DNA of 64,000 nucleotides from Lacibacter sediminis (GCF_014168535.1 NZ_CP060007.1:1550001-1614000); one strand, 5' to 3'; counted from the stretch's first letter, positions 41,721 to 51,068 are shown. A program made the numbers and translations. Notes: generated by a model from the letters alone, not told the origin.

Positions 41721-42842
41721 ATGAAGTACATCAACCAGGAACCACTTTTAACAGAATTTATGTTGGGCGACGTGCACCTAAACAACCGTATTGTAATGGC
41801 TTCAATGACAAGGGGCCGATCTGACAATCCTGAGCTTGCCCCAACAAAACTCCATGCTAAGTATTATGCGCAAAGAGCTTCTGCAGGACTTATTTTAACT
41901 GAAAGTGTTTGGGTAAGTGAACGTGCCATTGGGTCTATTAATCTGCCGGGTATTTATTCGAAGACGCAAATTGAGGGTTGGAAAGGAGTAACTGATGCAG
42001 TTCATGAAAATGGAGGAAAAATCTTTATGCAAATAGTACACAGTGGTGCTGTTTCACATCCCGATTTTTTTAATGGCGCATTACCATTAGGGCCTTCTTC
42101 CATCAACCCACAAGAAAAGTGTTACACACCTTCGGGATTTAAGGATACGCTTACTCCCCGGGCATATACCATCCCTGAAATTAAATTGACCATTGAAGAA
42201 TTTAAACGGGCAGCTGTAAATGCGAAGGAAGCAGGGTTTGACGGTATTGAATTACATGCTCAGTTATTTACATTAATACCACAGTTCTTAAGCGAAGCTA
42301 CCAATCAGCGAACTGATCAATATGGAGGTTCTATTGAAAATCGATCACGCCTGCTTTTCGAGATATTAGATGCTCTGTTGGAAGTGTTCAACAGTACACA
42401 GCTTGCTATTAAATTCACACCTGCGGCTTTTAATCATGGCATCATTCGTCCGGATGTTAATACGATTCCGACTTACAACTATCTGCTGAAAAAACTGAAT
42501 GACTATAAGCTTGGTTATATTCAATTGGTACGTCCTTCTGTGGAACTCACGAATACTCCGATAGCAGTTTTACAGGATGACTTTTTCGGCTACTTCAGAA
42601 ATATTTATACCGGTAACATTATGGCTAATATGGGTTTTGACTGGAATTCCGGGAATGCCATACTCAGAGATAACAAAGCAGACCTGGTTTCGTTTGCCCG
42701 CCCTTTTATTGCCAACCCAGATCTGGTAAGACGATTTGCTGAAGGAATTACGTTGGCAGAAGCCAGCCATGAAACTTTTTATACGGGAGGCGAGAAAGGA
42801 TATGCCGATTATCCGTCAGCAACAAACATTATTCCTGTGTGA
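41721..42842 (+). CDS. Old Yellow Enzyme-like NADH:flavin oxidoreductase
   Basis: A 373-aa FMN-dependent TIM-barrel protein of the alkene reductase (NemA/OYE) group. The N-terminus LLTEFMLGDVHLNNRIVMASMTRGRSD and the RTDQYGGSIENRSR segment are family signatures. The active-site stretch reads ELHAQLFTLIPQFL, where OYEs have the pattern E-L-H-x-A-N-G-Y-L-L-x-Q-F-L. The His is kept, but the partner Asn is replaced by Leu and the proton-donating Tyr by Thr. QIVHSGAVSHPDF also departs from the usual W-H-x-G-R-x-S-H. It is therefore probably FMN-binding with altered or lost ene-reductase chemistry. Cytoplasmic. It lies near other oxidoreductases. Confidence 0.87.
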   Translation: MKYINQEPLLTEFMLGDVHLNNRIVMASMTRGRSDNPELAPTKLHAKYYAQRASAGLILTESVWVSERAIGSINLPGIYSKTQIEGWKGVTDAVHENGGKIFMQIVHSGAVSHPDFFNGALPLGPSSINPQEKCYTPSGFKDTLTPRAYTIPEIKLTIEEFKRAAVNAKEAGFDGIELHAQLFTLIPQFLSEATNQRTDQYGGSIENRSRLLFEILDALLEVFNSTQLAIKFTPAAFNHGIIRPDVNTIPTYNYLLKKLNDYKLGYIQLVRPSVELTNTPIAVLQDDFFGYFRNIYTGNIMANMGFDWNSGNAILRDNKADLVSFARPFIANPDLVRRFAEGITLAEASHETFYTGGEKGYADYPSATNIIPV

Positions 42843-42851
42843 ATTTAATAG

Positions 42852-42911
42852 TCAATAAAGTTGAATTAAGCAACAAATAGAAAAATGGTTTTAGTGATCA
42901 TCTTTACATCA
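42852..42911 (+). promoter_or_regulatory. Bipartite upstream element, copy 2
   Basis: TCAATAAAGTTGAATTA at 42852-42868 and ATCTTTACATCA at 42900-42911 with 31 bases between, 114 bases before the esterase start at 43026. It shares GAAAAT shortly after the second box with the copy at 47193. Confidence 0.55.
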
Positions 42912-43025
42912 TTAGAAAATTAAGAAGAACTAAACAGTAATAATGCAGATATACGTAAGGCTACTGCCTTGCTTATTGGTTTTGCATTTGGCAAAGCAGA
43001 AATATTTCACCAAAAAACAAATAGT

Positions 43026-44102
43026 ATGAAACAGTATGTAATTCTTTTGAGCGCCATATATGCAATAGGTTGCTCTGAAAATAATCAATCAACTACTCAT
43101 CAACAAAACGAAACAGAAATGAAAAGTGAACTAACAGTAGCGGATTATGCTACCGATCCTCATCTTGACAGTAAAACGAAAGCGTTTTTAACTGTATTAA
43201 ATACAAGTGGAGGCAAACCCCTAGAAGCTTTAACTCCCTTGGAGGCAAGGCAGGTTTTAGTTGGTGCACAGGCTTCCGTAAAAGTGGATCTTTCAGGAAT
43301 TGATGAATCTGAAAAAACAATTACGGCTGGTGGGCACACAATTAAATTAAATATTGTTCGTCCTGCGGGTGTGAAAGGTAAGCTGCCTGTTTTCATTTTT
43401 ATTCACGGTGGCGGATGGGTCTTGGGTGATTACCCCACACATAAACGAATGGTCCGTGACTTGGTTTTGCTGACTGGATATTCTGGTGTATTTGTAAATT
43501 ATACACCAACGCCTGACGCAAAATATCCAACGCAGGTTAATGAAATTTATGCTGCTACGAAATGGGTTGCAGAGCATGGCGATGAAATTAATGTTGATGG
43601 TAAAAATCTTGCGATGGTAGGAAATAGTGTAGGTGGAAACATGAGTACTGTTACTACAATCAAAGCAAAGGAAAATAATGGTCCAAAAATAAAGGTACAA
43701 ATCTTGATGTGGCCAATCGTGGATTCAGATTTTGAAACAGAATCGTATCAGAAATTTGGCAAGGACCGTTTTCTTACTACCTCTTTAATGAAGTGGATGT
43801 ATGATATGTATACTACAGACTCAAATCAACGAAAGGAAATTTATGCATCGCCTCTTCGTGCAACGGTTGAACAATTAAAGGGTTTGCCTCCTGCCTTGAT
43901 CCAGGTTGCAGAGAATGATGTATTACGATATGAAGGAGAAGCATACGGACGAAAACTGGATGAGGCAGGTGTTCCAGTTACGGTGGTTCGTTACAATGGA
44001 ACTATACATGATTTTGGATTGCTGAATGGTCTGGCTGATTTGCCTGCGACAAAATCTGCTTTTTTTCAGGCCGCTGCAGAAATGAAACGTTACATGCAAT
44101 AG
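43026..44102 (+). CDS. Lipoprotein esterase, HSL/Aes-type, second copy
   Basis: A 358-aa paralogue of the protein at 6989. The start is placed at ATG 43026 because it gives a lipoprotein leader (MKQYVILLSAIYAIGC, Cys16). The frame is also open upstream of this ATG, and that part may be a remnant. HGGGW and GNSVGGN (nucleophile Ser) correspond to HGGGW and GNSAGG in the paralogue. ENDVLRYEG and TIHDFG supply Asp and His. The linker motif LNTSGGKPLEALTPLEAR is shared. Unlike the 6989 copy it is not in an operon with OsmC and isochorismatase; it stands alone behind the OYE gene. Substrate unknown. Confidence 0.87.
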   Translation: MKQYVILLSAIYAIGCSENNQSTTHQQNETEMKSELTVADYATDPHLDSKTKAFLTVLNTSGGKPLEALTPLEARQVLVGAQASVKVDLSGIDESEKTITAGGHTIKLNIVRPAGVKGKLPVFIFIHGGGWVLGDYPTHKRMVRDLVLLTGYSGVFVNYTPTPDAKYPTQVNEIYAATKWVAEHGDEINVDGKNLAMVGNSVGGNMSTVTTIKAKENNGPKIKVQILMWPIVDSDFETESYQKFGKDRFLTTSLMKWMYDMYTTDSNQRKEIYASPLRATVEQLKGLPPALIQVAENDVLRYEGEAYGRKLDEAGVPVTVVRYNGTIHDFGLLNGLADLPATKSAFFQAAAEMKRYMQ

Positions 44103-44182
44103 GATCAGTATTGCATTCTTTAACAAAACAGCTTCAACGTTTTTTTTGCTGCATTAGGTGCTCTTTACATCTGCTAACTTTT

Positions 44183-44317
44183 TTAAAGAATGTATTGAGT
44201 GTCACTTATCAGCTCTAACCAATTGTTTTCATCGTTTAAAATAATACCAGGCAGACCTATGTCTTCTGCTTCTTCGTCAATCAACAGATTGCCGGTAGTT
44301 ATGAAATGATGCTGACA
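44183..44317 (-). pseudogene. Coding-like fragment of an unidentified gene
   Basis: On the minus strand an open frame of 44 codons without a start reads HHFITTGNLLIDEEAEDIGLPGI and continues LELISDTQYIL before a stop. The composition looks like real protein, and it begins directly after an in-frame stop at 44318-44320. I think it is the tail of a lost gene. I could not identify the family. Confidence 0.3.
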
Positions 44318-44373
44318 TTAATGTAGCCTTTCAATTGTTTTCTGAATAACAACGTCATTAACAACTCAATATT

Positions 44374-45222
44374 ATGAAACAAAAAGTATGGTTTATCACA
44401 GGAGCTTCCAAAGGATTCGGTTTAGCAATCGCCAAGGCAGCACTTGCAAACGGAGATAAAGTAGTTGCAACAGTAAGAAAGAATAAAGAAGCACTCGCCG
44501 ATAGTTTGAACGAGAAAGACAGATTATTGGTGGTGCAGTTAGATGTAACGAGGGAGCATGAAGTTAAAGCCGGTGTTGAAAAATCGATAGCCACGTTTGG
44601 TGCAATTGATGTGCTGGTTAACAATGCCGGATATGGATTACTGGCTGCAGCCGAAGAGGCTTCTGATGAAGAAGTAAAACAACAATATGACACGAATGTA
44701 TTTGGACTGCTCAATGTTACACGTTCGGTTTTGCCTCACATGCGCAGACAAGGTTCCGGTCATATTATCAATGTCTCTTCTCTATTTGGTTATAGCGTTC
44801 CTTACCCCGGTTTCGGCATTTACGGTTCCACCAAGTTTGCGGTAGAAGGTATATCCGAAGGGCTTGCACTCGAAGTAAAGCCATGGGGTATTCATGTTAC
44901 ATCGGTTGCGCCAGGTTTGTTCAGTACAAAGTTTGCTTCCAACGAATCGTATCAGACTTCCCGGATAATCCTTGACAGTTACAATGATACCGTAGGTAGT
45001 GCAAGAAAATTCATGAAACAGTTGGATGGTAATCAGCCCGGTGATCCTTCCAAACTGGCCATGGTTTTAATTGAATTAACGAACACCAAAAATCCGCCAC
45101 TTCATTTGCCAATAGGCAAAGATGCTGTAGCAGCCTTCCGAACAAAAATGGCTTCAATGCAAAAAGAAGTTGATGAATGGGATGATGTTTCGAGTAGTAC
45201 AGATCATCATATCATGAATTAG
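44374..45222 (+). CDS. Classical SDR oxidoreductase
   Basis: A 282-aa classical short-chain dehydrogenase/reductase. TGASKGFGLAIA (residues 8-19) is the dinucleotide-binding glycine motif. DVLVNNAGYG is the NNAG motif. The catalytic Ser, Tyr and Lys are in INVSSLFGYSVPYPGFGIYGSTKFAVEG. The C-terminal extension (PGDPSKLAMVLIELTN and beyond) is of the kind seen in ketoreductase-like SDRs that act on small ketones. Cytoplasmic. It lies 86 bases before the aldehyde dehydrogenase start, so the two may form a reductase-dehydrogenase pair. Substrate unknown. Confidence 0.9.
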   Translation: MKQKVWFITGASKGFGLAIAKAALANGDKVVATVRKNKEALADSLNEKDRLLVVQLDVTREHEVKAGVEKSIATFGAIDVLVNNAGYGLLAAAEEASDEEVKQQYDTNVFGLLNVTRSVLPHMRRQGSGHIINVSSLFGYSVPYPGFGIYGSTKFAVEGISEGLALEVKPWGIHVTSVAPGLFSTKFASNESYQTSRIILDSYNDTVGSARKFMKQLDGNQPGDPSKLAMVLIELTNTKNPPLHLPIGKDAVAAFRTKMASMQKEVDEWDDVSSSTDHHIMN

Positions 45223-45308
45223 ATATCGATTCCACAGGTCGATAATTTATTGATTGGTGACAATTCGTAAAATTCGGAAGATCTATCCAGTTGAAACAAA
45301 CATCAATT

Positions 45309-46913
45309 ATGCAAAGTATTTTTAGAACAGAAGATCAGTTTCCTGAGGAATACAAATTAGCCCGAATAGACCAGCGTGTTTATTTGCTCAACGGTGAATG
45401 TATTGAATGGGAGGGGCCTTACACAACAATCTATTCGCCGGTATGTATTCCAGGCCCCGATGGACTAAATCGTAAAATATTAGGAAGTGTACCCAGGACA
45501 TCGGGTAAACAGTCGCTTGAAGCACTAGATGCTGCTGTGGCTGCGTATAATAATGGATTAGGTGAGTGGCCTTCCATGAGCGTGGAAGGGCGTATAAAAT
45601 GCATGGAGCATTTTGTTTACCTGATGTTGCAGCAACGGAACATCGTTATAAAACTGCTCATGTGGGAGATAGCAAAAACATTAGCCGACGCAACAAAGGA
45701 ATTTGACCGAACGATTGAATATATAAATGCTACAATCGATGCATTGAAAGATACAGACCGTGAATCATCCCGGTTTCGGCAGGAAGAAGGAATCATTGCT
45801 CAAATCAGGCGAACTCCACTTGGCGTGGTGCTTAGTATGGGACCTTTTAATTATCCCCTCAACGAAATATTCACAACACTTATTCCGGCATTAATAATGG
45901 GTAATACCGTCTTATTCAAGATGCCGAAACATGGAGTGTTGCTGTATTACCCATTGTTGAACGCTTTTAAGGATGCTTTTCCTAAAGGTGTTGTGAATAC
46001 ACTTTATGGGAATGGTGCTGAAATCATAACACCCATTATGGAAACCGGAAAGGTGAATGTGTTGGCGTTTATCGGATCAAGTAAAGTTGCGAATGGGCTT
46101 AAAAAACTTCATCCTAAAGTAAATCGGTTAAGAGCCGTGTTGAGTCTTGATGCAAAGAATGCTGCAGTTATCACAAAGCATGCTGACATAGAAATTGCAG
46201 TTAGTGAATGTATTTTAGGTGCTCTTTCATTTAATGGACAACGATGCACTGCGTTGAAGCTGTTATTTGTGCACCGTGAAGTAGCAGATGAATTTGTAGA
46301 AAAACTAAGTAAGGCAATTGAAGCATTACCTGTAGGCTTGCCATGGGAAAAAGATGTTCGTATTACGCCCTTACCTGAACCTTCAAAACCCGGTTATCTA
46401 AGGGAATGTATTGTGGATGCAATTTCGAAAGGTGCCCGTATTGTGAATGAAAAAGGTGGCTTGGCAGAAGAATCGCTTGTTATGCCAACATTGGTTTATC
46501 CGGTAAATGAGCAAATGCGTCTTTATCATGAGGAGCAGTTTGGTCCGGTTGTTCCGGTAGTGATATTTGATACAATCGACGAACCTGTTAACTACCAGGA
46601 GAATGCTTCTCATGGTATGCAGGTTAGTATATTCAGCAATGATGCCGGTGAAGTTGCGACATTGATTGACTCCTTTGTAAACCTTGTAAGTCGTGTGAAC
46701 ATTAATTGCCAGGCACAACGTGGACCTGATATCTTTCCCTTCACCGGCAGGAAAGATAGTGCAGAGGGAACGCTTTCTGTTTATGATGCATTGCGTTCAT
46801 TCTCTATCCGCTCCCTTGTTGCAGCTAAATCAACTGAAACAAATAAGAATATACTCAATACAATCGTACATGAGCATAAGTCATGTTTTCTAAGTACAGA
46901 TTATATTTTCTAG
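45309..46913 (+). CDS. Aldehyde dehydrogenase, non-phosphorylating GAPDH-like
   Basis: A 534-aa NAD(P)-dependent aldehyde dehydrogenase. ATG 45309 is preferred to an in-frame TTG at 45291. The closest pattern I recall is the NADP-dependent glyceraldehyde-3-phosphate dehydrogenase branch, with the nucleophile in GALSFNGQRCTALK. The nucleotide-binding part includes GPFNYPLNEIFTTLIPALIMGNTVLFKMPKHG. Where classical ALDHs have E-L-G-G-K with the general-base Glu, and this branch often has L-E-A-K-N, the sequence reads LSLDAKN, so the acidic residue is Asp. Activity is likely but perhaps altered. Cytoplasmic; follows the SDR gene. Confidence 0.87.
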   Translation: MQSIFRTEDQFPEEYKLARIDQRVYLLNGECIEWEGPYTTIYSPVCIPGPDGLNRKILGSVPRTSGKQSLEALDAAVAAYNNGLGEWPSMSVEGRIKCMEHFVYLMLQQRNIVIKLLMWEIAKTLADATKEFDRTIEYINATIDALKDTDRESSRFRQEEGIIAQIRRTPLGVVLSMGPFNYPLNEIFTTLIPALIMGNTVLFKMPKHGVLLYYPLLNAFKDAFPKGVVNTLYGNGAEIITPIMETGKVNVLAFIGSSKVANGLKKLHPKVNRLRAVLSLDAKNAAVITKHADIEIAVSECILGALSFNGQRCTALKLLFVHREVADEFVEKLSKAIEALPVGLPWEKDVRITPLPEPSKPGYLRECIVDAISKGARIVNEKGGLAEESLVMPTLVYPVNEQMRLYHEEQFGPVVPVVIFDTIDEPVNYQENASHGMQVSIFSNDAGEVATLIDSFVNLVSRVNINCQAQRGPDIFPFTGRKDSAEGTLSVYDALRSFSIRSLVAAKSTETNKNILNTIVHEHKSCFLSTDYIF

Positions 46914-47437
46914 TGGCGACAAAAATGAAGCAACTGAAACGATCAAAATTCTGTTTTCTAAAGATTTAATTTCAATAATTAGTTAGCACAGCCCGATAGT
47001 CCAATCTATGAGACTTCGTTGATGCAGATCAATTTCATGATGATAGTTTATATGATTTCTCTGCCTAAATGTTTTAAACAGGTAAACGTCATTTTGACCG
47101 AATCATTTTAATTATACCTGTTCAGGTTACTACTTATTACTTCTGCTGTAATAAGGCTTAAAAAAAGAAAAATTCCGGAGTGGATTAAATTATCAACAAA
47201 GTTGAATTACAGTGAAAACTATAAATGACTTATGACGTGGATCTTTACATCAGGGAAAATGGTAATAGCAACAACACTTATATATTTCGTATGATACCAA
47301 TGAATCTAAATAAGTTGATTCAAATCGAAACTTTTGAGTAACGCCAACATAGGTAGGGTAGATTCTGAATTGCTGCATAAATCTGAAGTGTTAACAGTAG
47401 CTCAAGAAGTTCAGAATATGATACCCGAAGTAATACA
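46914..47437. other. Intergenic, 524 bases, contains bipartite element copy 3
   Basis: Holds the bipartite repeat at 47193-47252. A start-less open stretch at about 47320-47470 (NANIGRVDSELLHKSEV, then AQEVQNMIPEVIQ) looks protein-like but overlaps the start of the next gene in another frame, so it may be a gene remnant. No hairpin found. Confidence 0.4.
47193..47252 (+). promoter_or_regulatory. Bipartite upstream element, copy 3
   Basis: TCAACAAAGTTGAATTA at 47193-47209 and ATCTTTACATCA at 47241-47252, again with 31 bases between. It lies 185 bases before the TehA-like gene. Both boxes differ from copy 2 by at most one base. Confidence 0.55.
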
Positions 47438-48514
47438 ATGTTTAACTCACTGCAATCAAAGAAACAAATAGAGAATCAATCGAATGATCAAATCATGAAT
47501 GCTGTTAAACATGATATAAGTTTTCTTCAATTTCTGCCGGTAAGTCTCTTTGGCGGTATTCTCGGTTTGACAGGATTGAGTTTTTCGTGGAGATTGGCAT
47601 CAGCTAAGTGGGGACTTAATCCGTTGACCGGGGCAGCGTTTGGTGCGATTGTGATTTTATTATTTCTATTGTTATTGGTAACCTATATAAATAAATGGAT
47701 ACGGTTCCCGCAATCTGTAAAAGCAGAATTCAAGGACTTTGTATCAGTTGCTTTTTTTGCGACTTTCATAGTAAGTCTGCTGTTGATACCCGGAATTTTG
47801 TTGACCTATCATGAAGGCGTTGCTACTGTAATCTGGTTGGCTGGTGTAGTATTTATCATCATATTTAACTTGTATTTATTACAGCAATGGTTGAAGCGAC
47901 CCTTACCTAGTGGAAATATATTGACGCCATTGCTGCTGCCGGTAATTGGATTGCTCGATGTACCCATTGTTGGTAGTCTTTTGCAATGGCCTGCAGCAAG
48001 GGAGATAAGCCTGTTTTGTTTTGCTGCCGGATGTTCGTTATTCATTATTCTTTATCCTGTTATCATGGCCAGATTACTGTTTGTATCGGCACTGCCTGAG
48101 ACATTACAACCAACGTTACTTTTCCTGGTATTACCTTATCCAATTTTGTACTTAGATTATATCGGCTTTTCCGGATCGAACGATATTCTTTCTTCCGTTC
48201 TTTATTATTCCGGCATTTTTCTCTTGCTGATATTTGGGAGCAAAATATTGTTTCTCCCAAAAAGTTGTCCGTTCAGAGTAGGTTGGTGGGCAGTAAGTTT
48301 TCCATTGACCGCTATTACCATTTCCGCCTTCAGATATTCGGAATACCATCAGCAGCTAATCAGCCAGGTAATTCCTGTATTGTTGTTGGCACTTTCAACT
48401 TGTACAATTATCTATTTGATGTTTCAAACCACTTATCGTATCCTGACAAAACAATTATTTATAAACGATCCAACAAAAGCAGATACCGCTAAAATTTCAG
48501 AACCAAATCATTAA
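47438..48514 (+). CDS. TehA/SLAC1-type membrane channel
   Basis: A 358-aa integral membrane protein with about ten transmembrane helices, of the TDT family (tellurite-resistance/dicarboxylate transporter, SLAC1 anion channel fold). The first helix FLQFLPVSLFGGILGLTGLSFSWRLA carries the family's P-x-x-x-F-G-x-x-x-G-x-x-G-L pattern. Later helices include LPVIGLLDVPIVGSLLQWP and FPLTAITISAFRYSE. The charged N-terminus (about 25 residues) is cytoplasmic. The family passes anions or exports tellurite-like compounds. It is followed 25 bases later by the isochorismatase-like gene, so it may be the first gene of the second hydrolase cassette. Confidence 0.85.
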   Translation: MFNSLQSKKQIENQSNDQIMNAVKHDISFLQFLPVSLFGGILGLTGLSFSWRLASAKWGLNPLTGAAFGAIVILLFLLLLVTYINKWIRFPQSVKAEFKDFVSVAFFATFIVSLLLIPGILLTYHEGVATVIWLAGVVFIIIFNLYLLQQWLKRPLPSGNILTPLLLPVIGLLDVPIVGSLLQWPAAREISLFCFAAGCSLFIILYPVIMARLLFVSALPETLQPTLLFLVLPYPILYLDYIGFSGSNDILSSVLYYSGIFLLLIFGSKILFLPKSCPFRVGWWAVSFPLTAITISAFRYSEYHQQLISQVIPVLLLALSTCTIIYLMFQTTYRILTKQLFINDPTKADTAKISEPNH

Positions 48515-48539
48515 TTATTTATCATAAAAACAGAAAACA

Positions 48540-49232
48540 ATGAAACAAACAATCATCGCATCACTGTCTTTATTCATGTTAATTGCAGGTAAGCAAGCAG
48601 CGGCACAGCAACCTTCCGCAGACTTATTGACACCAACAAACCATTCGCTTGTTGTGATCGATATGCAGAGCCAGATGCTCTTCCCACTTAAAAGCGGCGG
48701 TATTAATGAATTCAGGGATAACGCAGCAATAGTAGCAGGTGCATCGAAAATATTCAATATACCTACAGTAGTTACAACAGTTGCATCCAAATCATTTAGT
48801 GGCCCTGTATTTCCCGAAGTTGCACAGTTCTATCCAGCTGGCGGGTATATTGAAAGAACAACGATGAATGCCTGGGAAGATGTAAATGCTTATAAAGCAA
48901 TTACAGGTAATGGTAAGAAGAAAATTGTATTTGCCGGACTATGGACAAGTGTGTGTATCGTTGACCCGGCTTTGTCAGCGAGGGCTGTAGGCTATGACGT
49001 TTACGTTATTACTGATGCTTGCGGTGACGTTAGTAAGGAAGCGCATGATATGGCTATCAACCGTATGATGCAGGCTGGTGTAAAAACGATGACATCCATA
49101 CAGTATCTGTTGGAATTACAGCGTGATTGGGCGAGAAGTAAAACCTACAAAGCCGTAACAGAACTTGTTGAAAAATATGGCGGCGCCTATGGAATCGGTA
49201 TCCAGTATGCAAAGGATATGTTACCTCATTAA
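48540..49232 (+). CDS. Exported isochorismatase-family hydrolase, second copy
   Basis: A 230-aa paralogue of the protein at 8116 with nearly the same layout. The signal peptide is MKQTIIASLSLFMLIAGK, with likely cleavage after QAAAQ. The acidic residue lies in VVIDMQSQ, and the nucleophile Cys in GLWTSVCIVDP. YIERTTMNAWEDVNAYKAITG is shared almost unchanged with the first copy, as is SFSGPVFPE. Here it sits 53 bases before the amidohydrolase gene, so in this arm the exported cysteine hydrolase and the amidohydrolase are in one operon. That linkage supports a shared substrate route. Confidence 0.88.
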   Translation: MKQTIIASLSLFMLIAGKQAAAQQPSADLLTPTNHSLVVIDMQSQMLFPLKSGGINEFRDNAAIVAGASKIFNIPTVVTTVASKSFSGPVFPEVAQFYPAGGYIERTTMNAWEDVNAYKAITGNGKKKIVFAGLWTSVCIVDPALSARAVGYDVYVITDACGDVSKEAHDMAINRMMQAGVKTMTSIQYLLELQRDWARSKTYKAVTELVEKYGGAYGIGIQYAKDMLPH

Positions 49233-49285
49233 GTTGAAAAGAATTATTAAAATTTAGAAGCAGGTATAAACTCCCATAAAAAAGT

Positions 49286-51064
49286 ATGCTCATGAAATTG
49301 TATTGCTCTTTTTTACTTCTCTTACTCAACATTGCTTTACAGGCCCAGACGAAGGCAGATATCATTATAGTTGGAGGTAAAATATCGACGTTTGATGATA
49401 ACAAAAGTCAGGTACAAAGTATTGCTATTACAGGAAATAAGATAGTGATGGCAGGAACCAATGTGCAAGTAATGAAATTGAAGGGGAGGAATACAAAAAT
49501 AATTTATGCTAACGGAAGACGAGTTATTCCCGGTTTATTTGACAGTCATTTGCATGTAATTCGTGGGGGTAGATTTTATAATACTGAGCTAAGATGGGAT
49601 GGTGTAAAAACATTAAAACGGGCACTGGAGATGTTGAAGGAGCAGGCTCAGCGAACACCTGAAGGAAAGTGGGTTCGGGTTGTTGGCGGTTGGAACGAAT
49701 ATCAATTTGAAGAAAAGCGATTACCAACTTTAGAAGAGATCAACGAAGCGACAGGTAAGGTGCCCGTTTTTATTTTGTATCTCTATGGAAAAGCATGGTT
49801 GAATAAAGCAGGTTTAGAGAGATTGATGATCAATACAGATTCACCCAATCCGCCGGGAGGGTTGATTGAAAAAGATAGTAATGGTAATCCAACGGGGTTA
49901 TTGCTTGCAGAACCCAATGCTTTTATTCTTTATTCTACATTGGCAAAATTGCCAGAGTTGACGACGGCAGAAAAAATAAATTCTACACTGCAGTATATGT
50001 CAGAGTTAAACCGGCTTGGTGTAACAGCCGCCATGGATGCAGGTGGAGGTTTTCAGAATTTTCCAGATGATTATACAATAACTGATTCCTTGCACAAATT
50101 GGGTAAGATCACTCTTCGACTGCCGTATTTTCTATTTGCGCAAAAAAAAGGTACGGAGTTGCAGGATTATTCAACATGGATTAACATGGTTGATATTGAT
50201 CAGCAGGGAACGAATGATATTAATCAGATTAACTATCATGTTGAAGGCGGAGGTGAAAATATTGTTGCTGATGCGGCAGATTTTGAAAATTTTTTATATC
50301 CCCGACCGGAGTTGCCTGCAACAATGGAAGCGAACCTTAAGCCTGTCATTCAATTACTGGTTAAGAACCGGTGGCCATTTCGTATTCATGCAACGTATAA
50401 TGAAAGCATCACCAGAGATTTGAATGTGATTGAAGAAGTAAACAGAGAAACACCGTTAGATGGTTTGATTTGGTTTATTGATCATGCAGAGACAATCAGT
50501 GAAGAAAATATGATGCGAATCAAAAAGTTGGGTGGTGGTATTTCTGTTCAGCATCGTATGGCTTACCAAGGCGAAAGTTTTATACATCGTTATGGTAAGA
50601 AAGCGGCATTGGCTGCACCACCGGTAAAACGTATGCTGGAAATAGGATTACCGGTTGCATTAGGAACCGATGGAACCAGGGTTGCCAGTTATAATCCATG
50701 GGTTGCATTACACTGGATTACGACAGGAAAGACAATTGGGGGAACACAGATAATGGCATATGAACATTTACTTGACAGATCAACGGCTTTAAGCTTACTG
50801 ACTTCGGGTGGATATAAGCTCATTAAAGAAAATGAAAACAATGGGAAACTTCAAAAAGGTTATTATGCTGACATTGTTATTCTTGATAAAGACTATTTCA
50901 GTATTGCAGATGAACAAATTCCTTACATCCAATCGGTGCTGACTGTTGTTGATGGAAAAATTGTCTATGCTTCACATGAATATCAATCATTGGCACCGGC
51001 AAGGCTGCCTGTAATTCCTTTATGGAGTCCGGTAAAATATTACGGAGGGTATCAGTCTAAATAG
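49286..51064 (+). CDS. Exported YtcJ-type amidohydrolase, second copy
   Basis: A 592-aa close paralogue of the protein at 19926, of identical length. The signal peptide ends in NIALQAQ; a second in-frame ATG at 49292 would shorten it by two residues. Metal-binding motifs are FDSHLH, FRIHATYNE, FIDHAETI and LGTDGTRV. Long blocks such as GGFQNFPDDY, PEGKWVRVVGGWNEYQFEEK and ADAADFENFL are shared with the first copy, so divergence is recent or strongly constrained. It is followed by DoxX (4-base gap), YdcZ-like and porin genes in the same order as in the first arm. Periplasmic hydrolysis of an unknown amide is inferred. Confidence 0.9.
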   Translation: MLMKLYCSFLLLLLNIALQAQTKADIIIVGGKISTFDDNKSQVQSIAITGNKIVMAGTNVQVMKLKGRNTKIIYANGRRVIPGLFDSHLHVIRGGRFYNTELRWDGVKTLKRALEMLKEQAQRTPEGKWVRVVGGWNEYQFEEKRLPTLEEINEATGKVPVFILYLYGKAWLNKAGLERLMINTDSPNPPGGLIEKDSNGNPTGLLLAEPNAFILYSTLAKLPELTTAEKINSTLQYMSELNRLGVTAAMDAGGGFQNFPDDYTITDSLHKLGKITLRLPYFLFAQKKGTELQDYSTWINMVDIDQQGTNDINQINYHVEGGGENIVADAADFENFLYPRPELPATMEANLKPVIQLLVKNRWPFRIHATYNESITRDLNVIEEVNRETPLDGLIWFIDHAETISEENMMRIKKLGGGISVQHRMAYQGESFIHRYGKKAALAAPPVKRMLEIGLPVALGTDGTRVASYNPWVALHWITTGKTIGGTQIMAYEHLLDRSTALSLLTSGGYKLIKENENNGKLQKGYYADIVILDKDYFSIADEQIPYIQSVLTVVDGKIVYASHEYQSLAPARLPVIPLWSPVKYYGGYQSK

Positions 51065-51068
51065 ATTT

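Noticed and set aside
42969..43025. A longer N-terminus for the second lipoprotein esterase
   Set aside because: It would begin with TTG and bury the lipoprotein signal; ATG 43026 gives a proper leader that matches the paralogue's layout.
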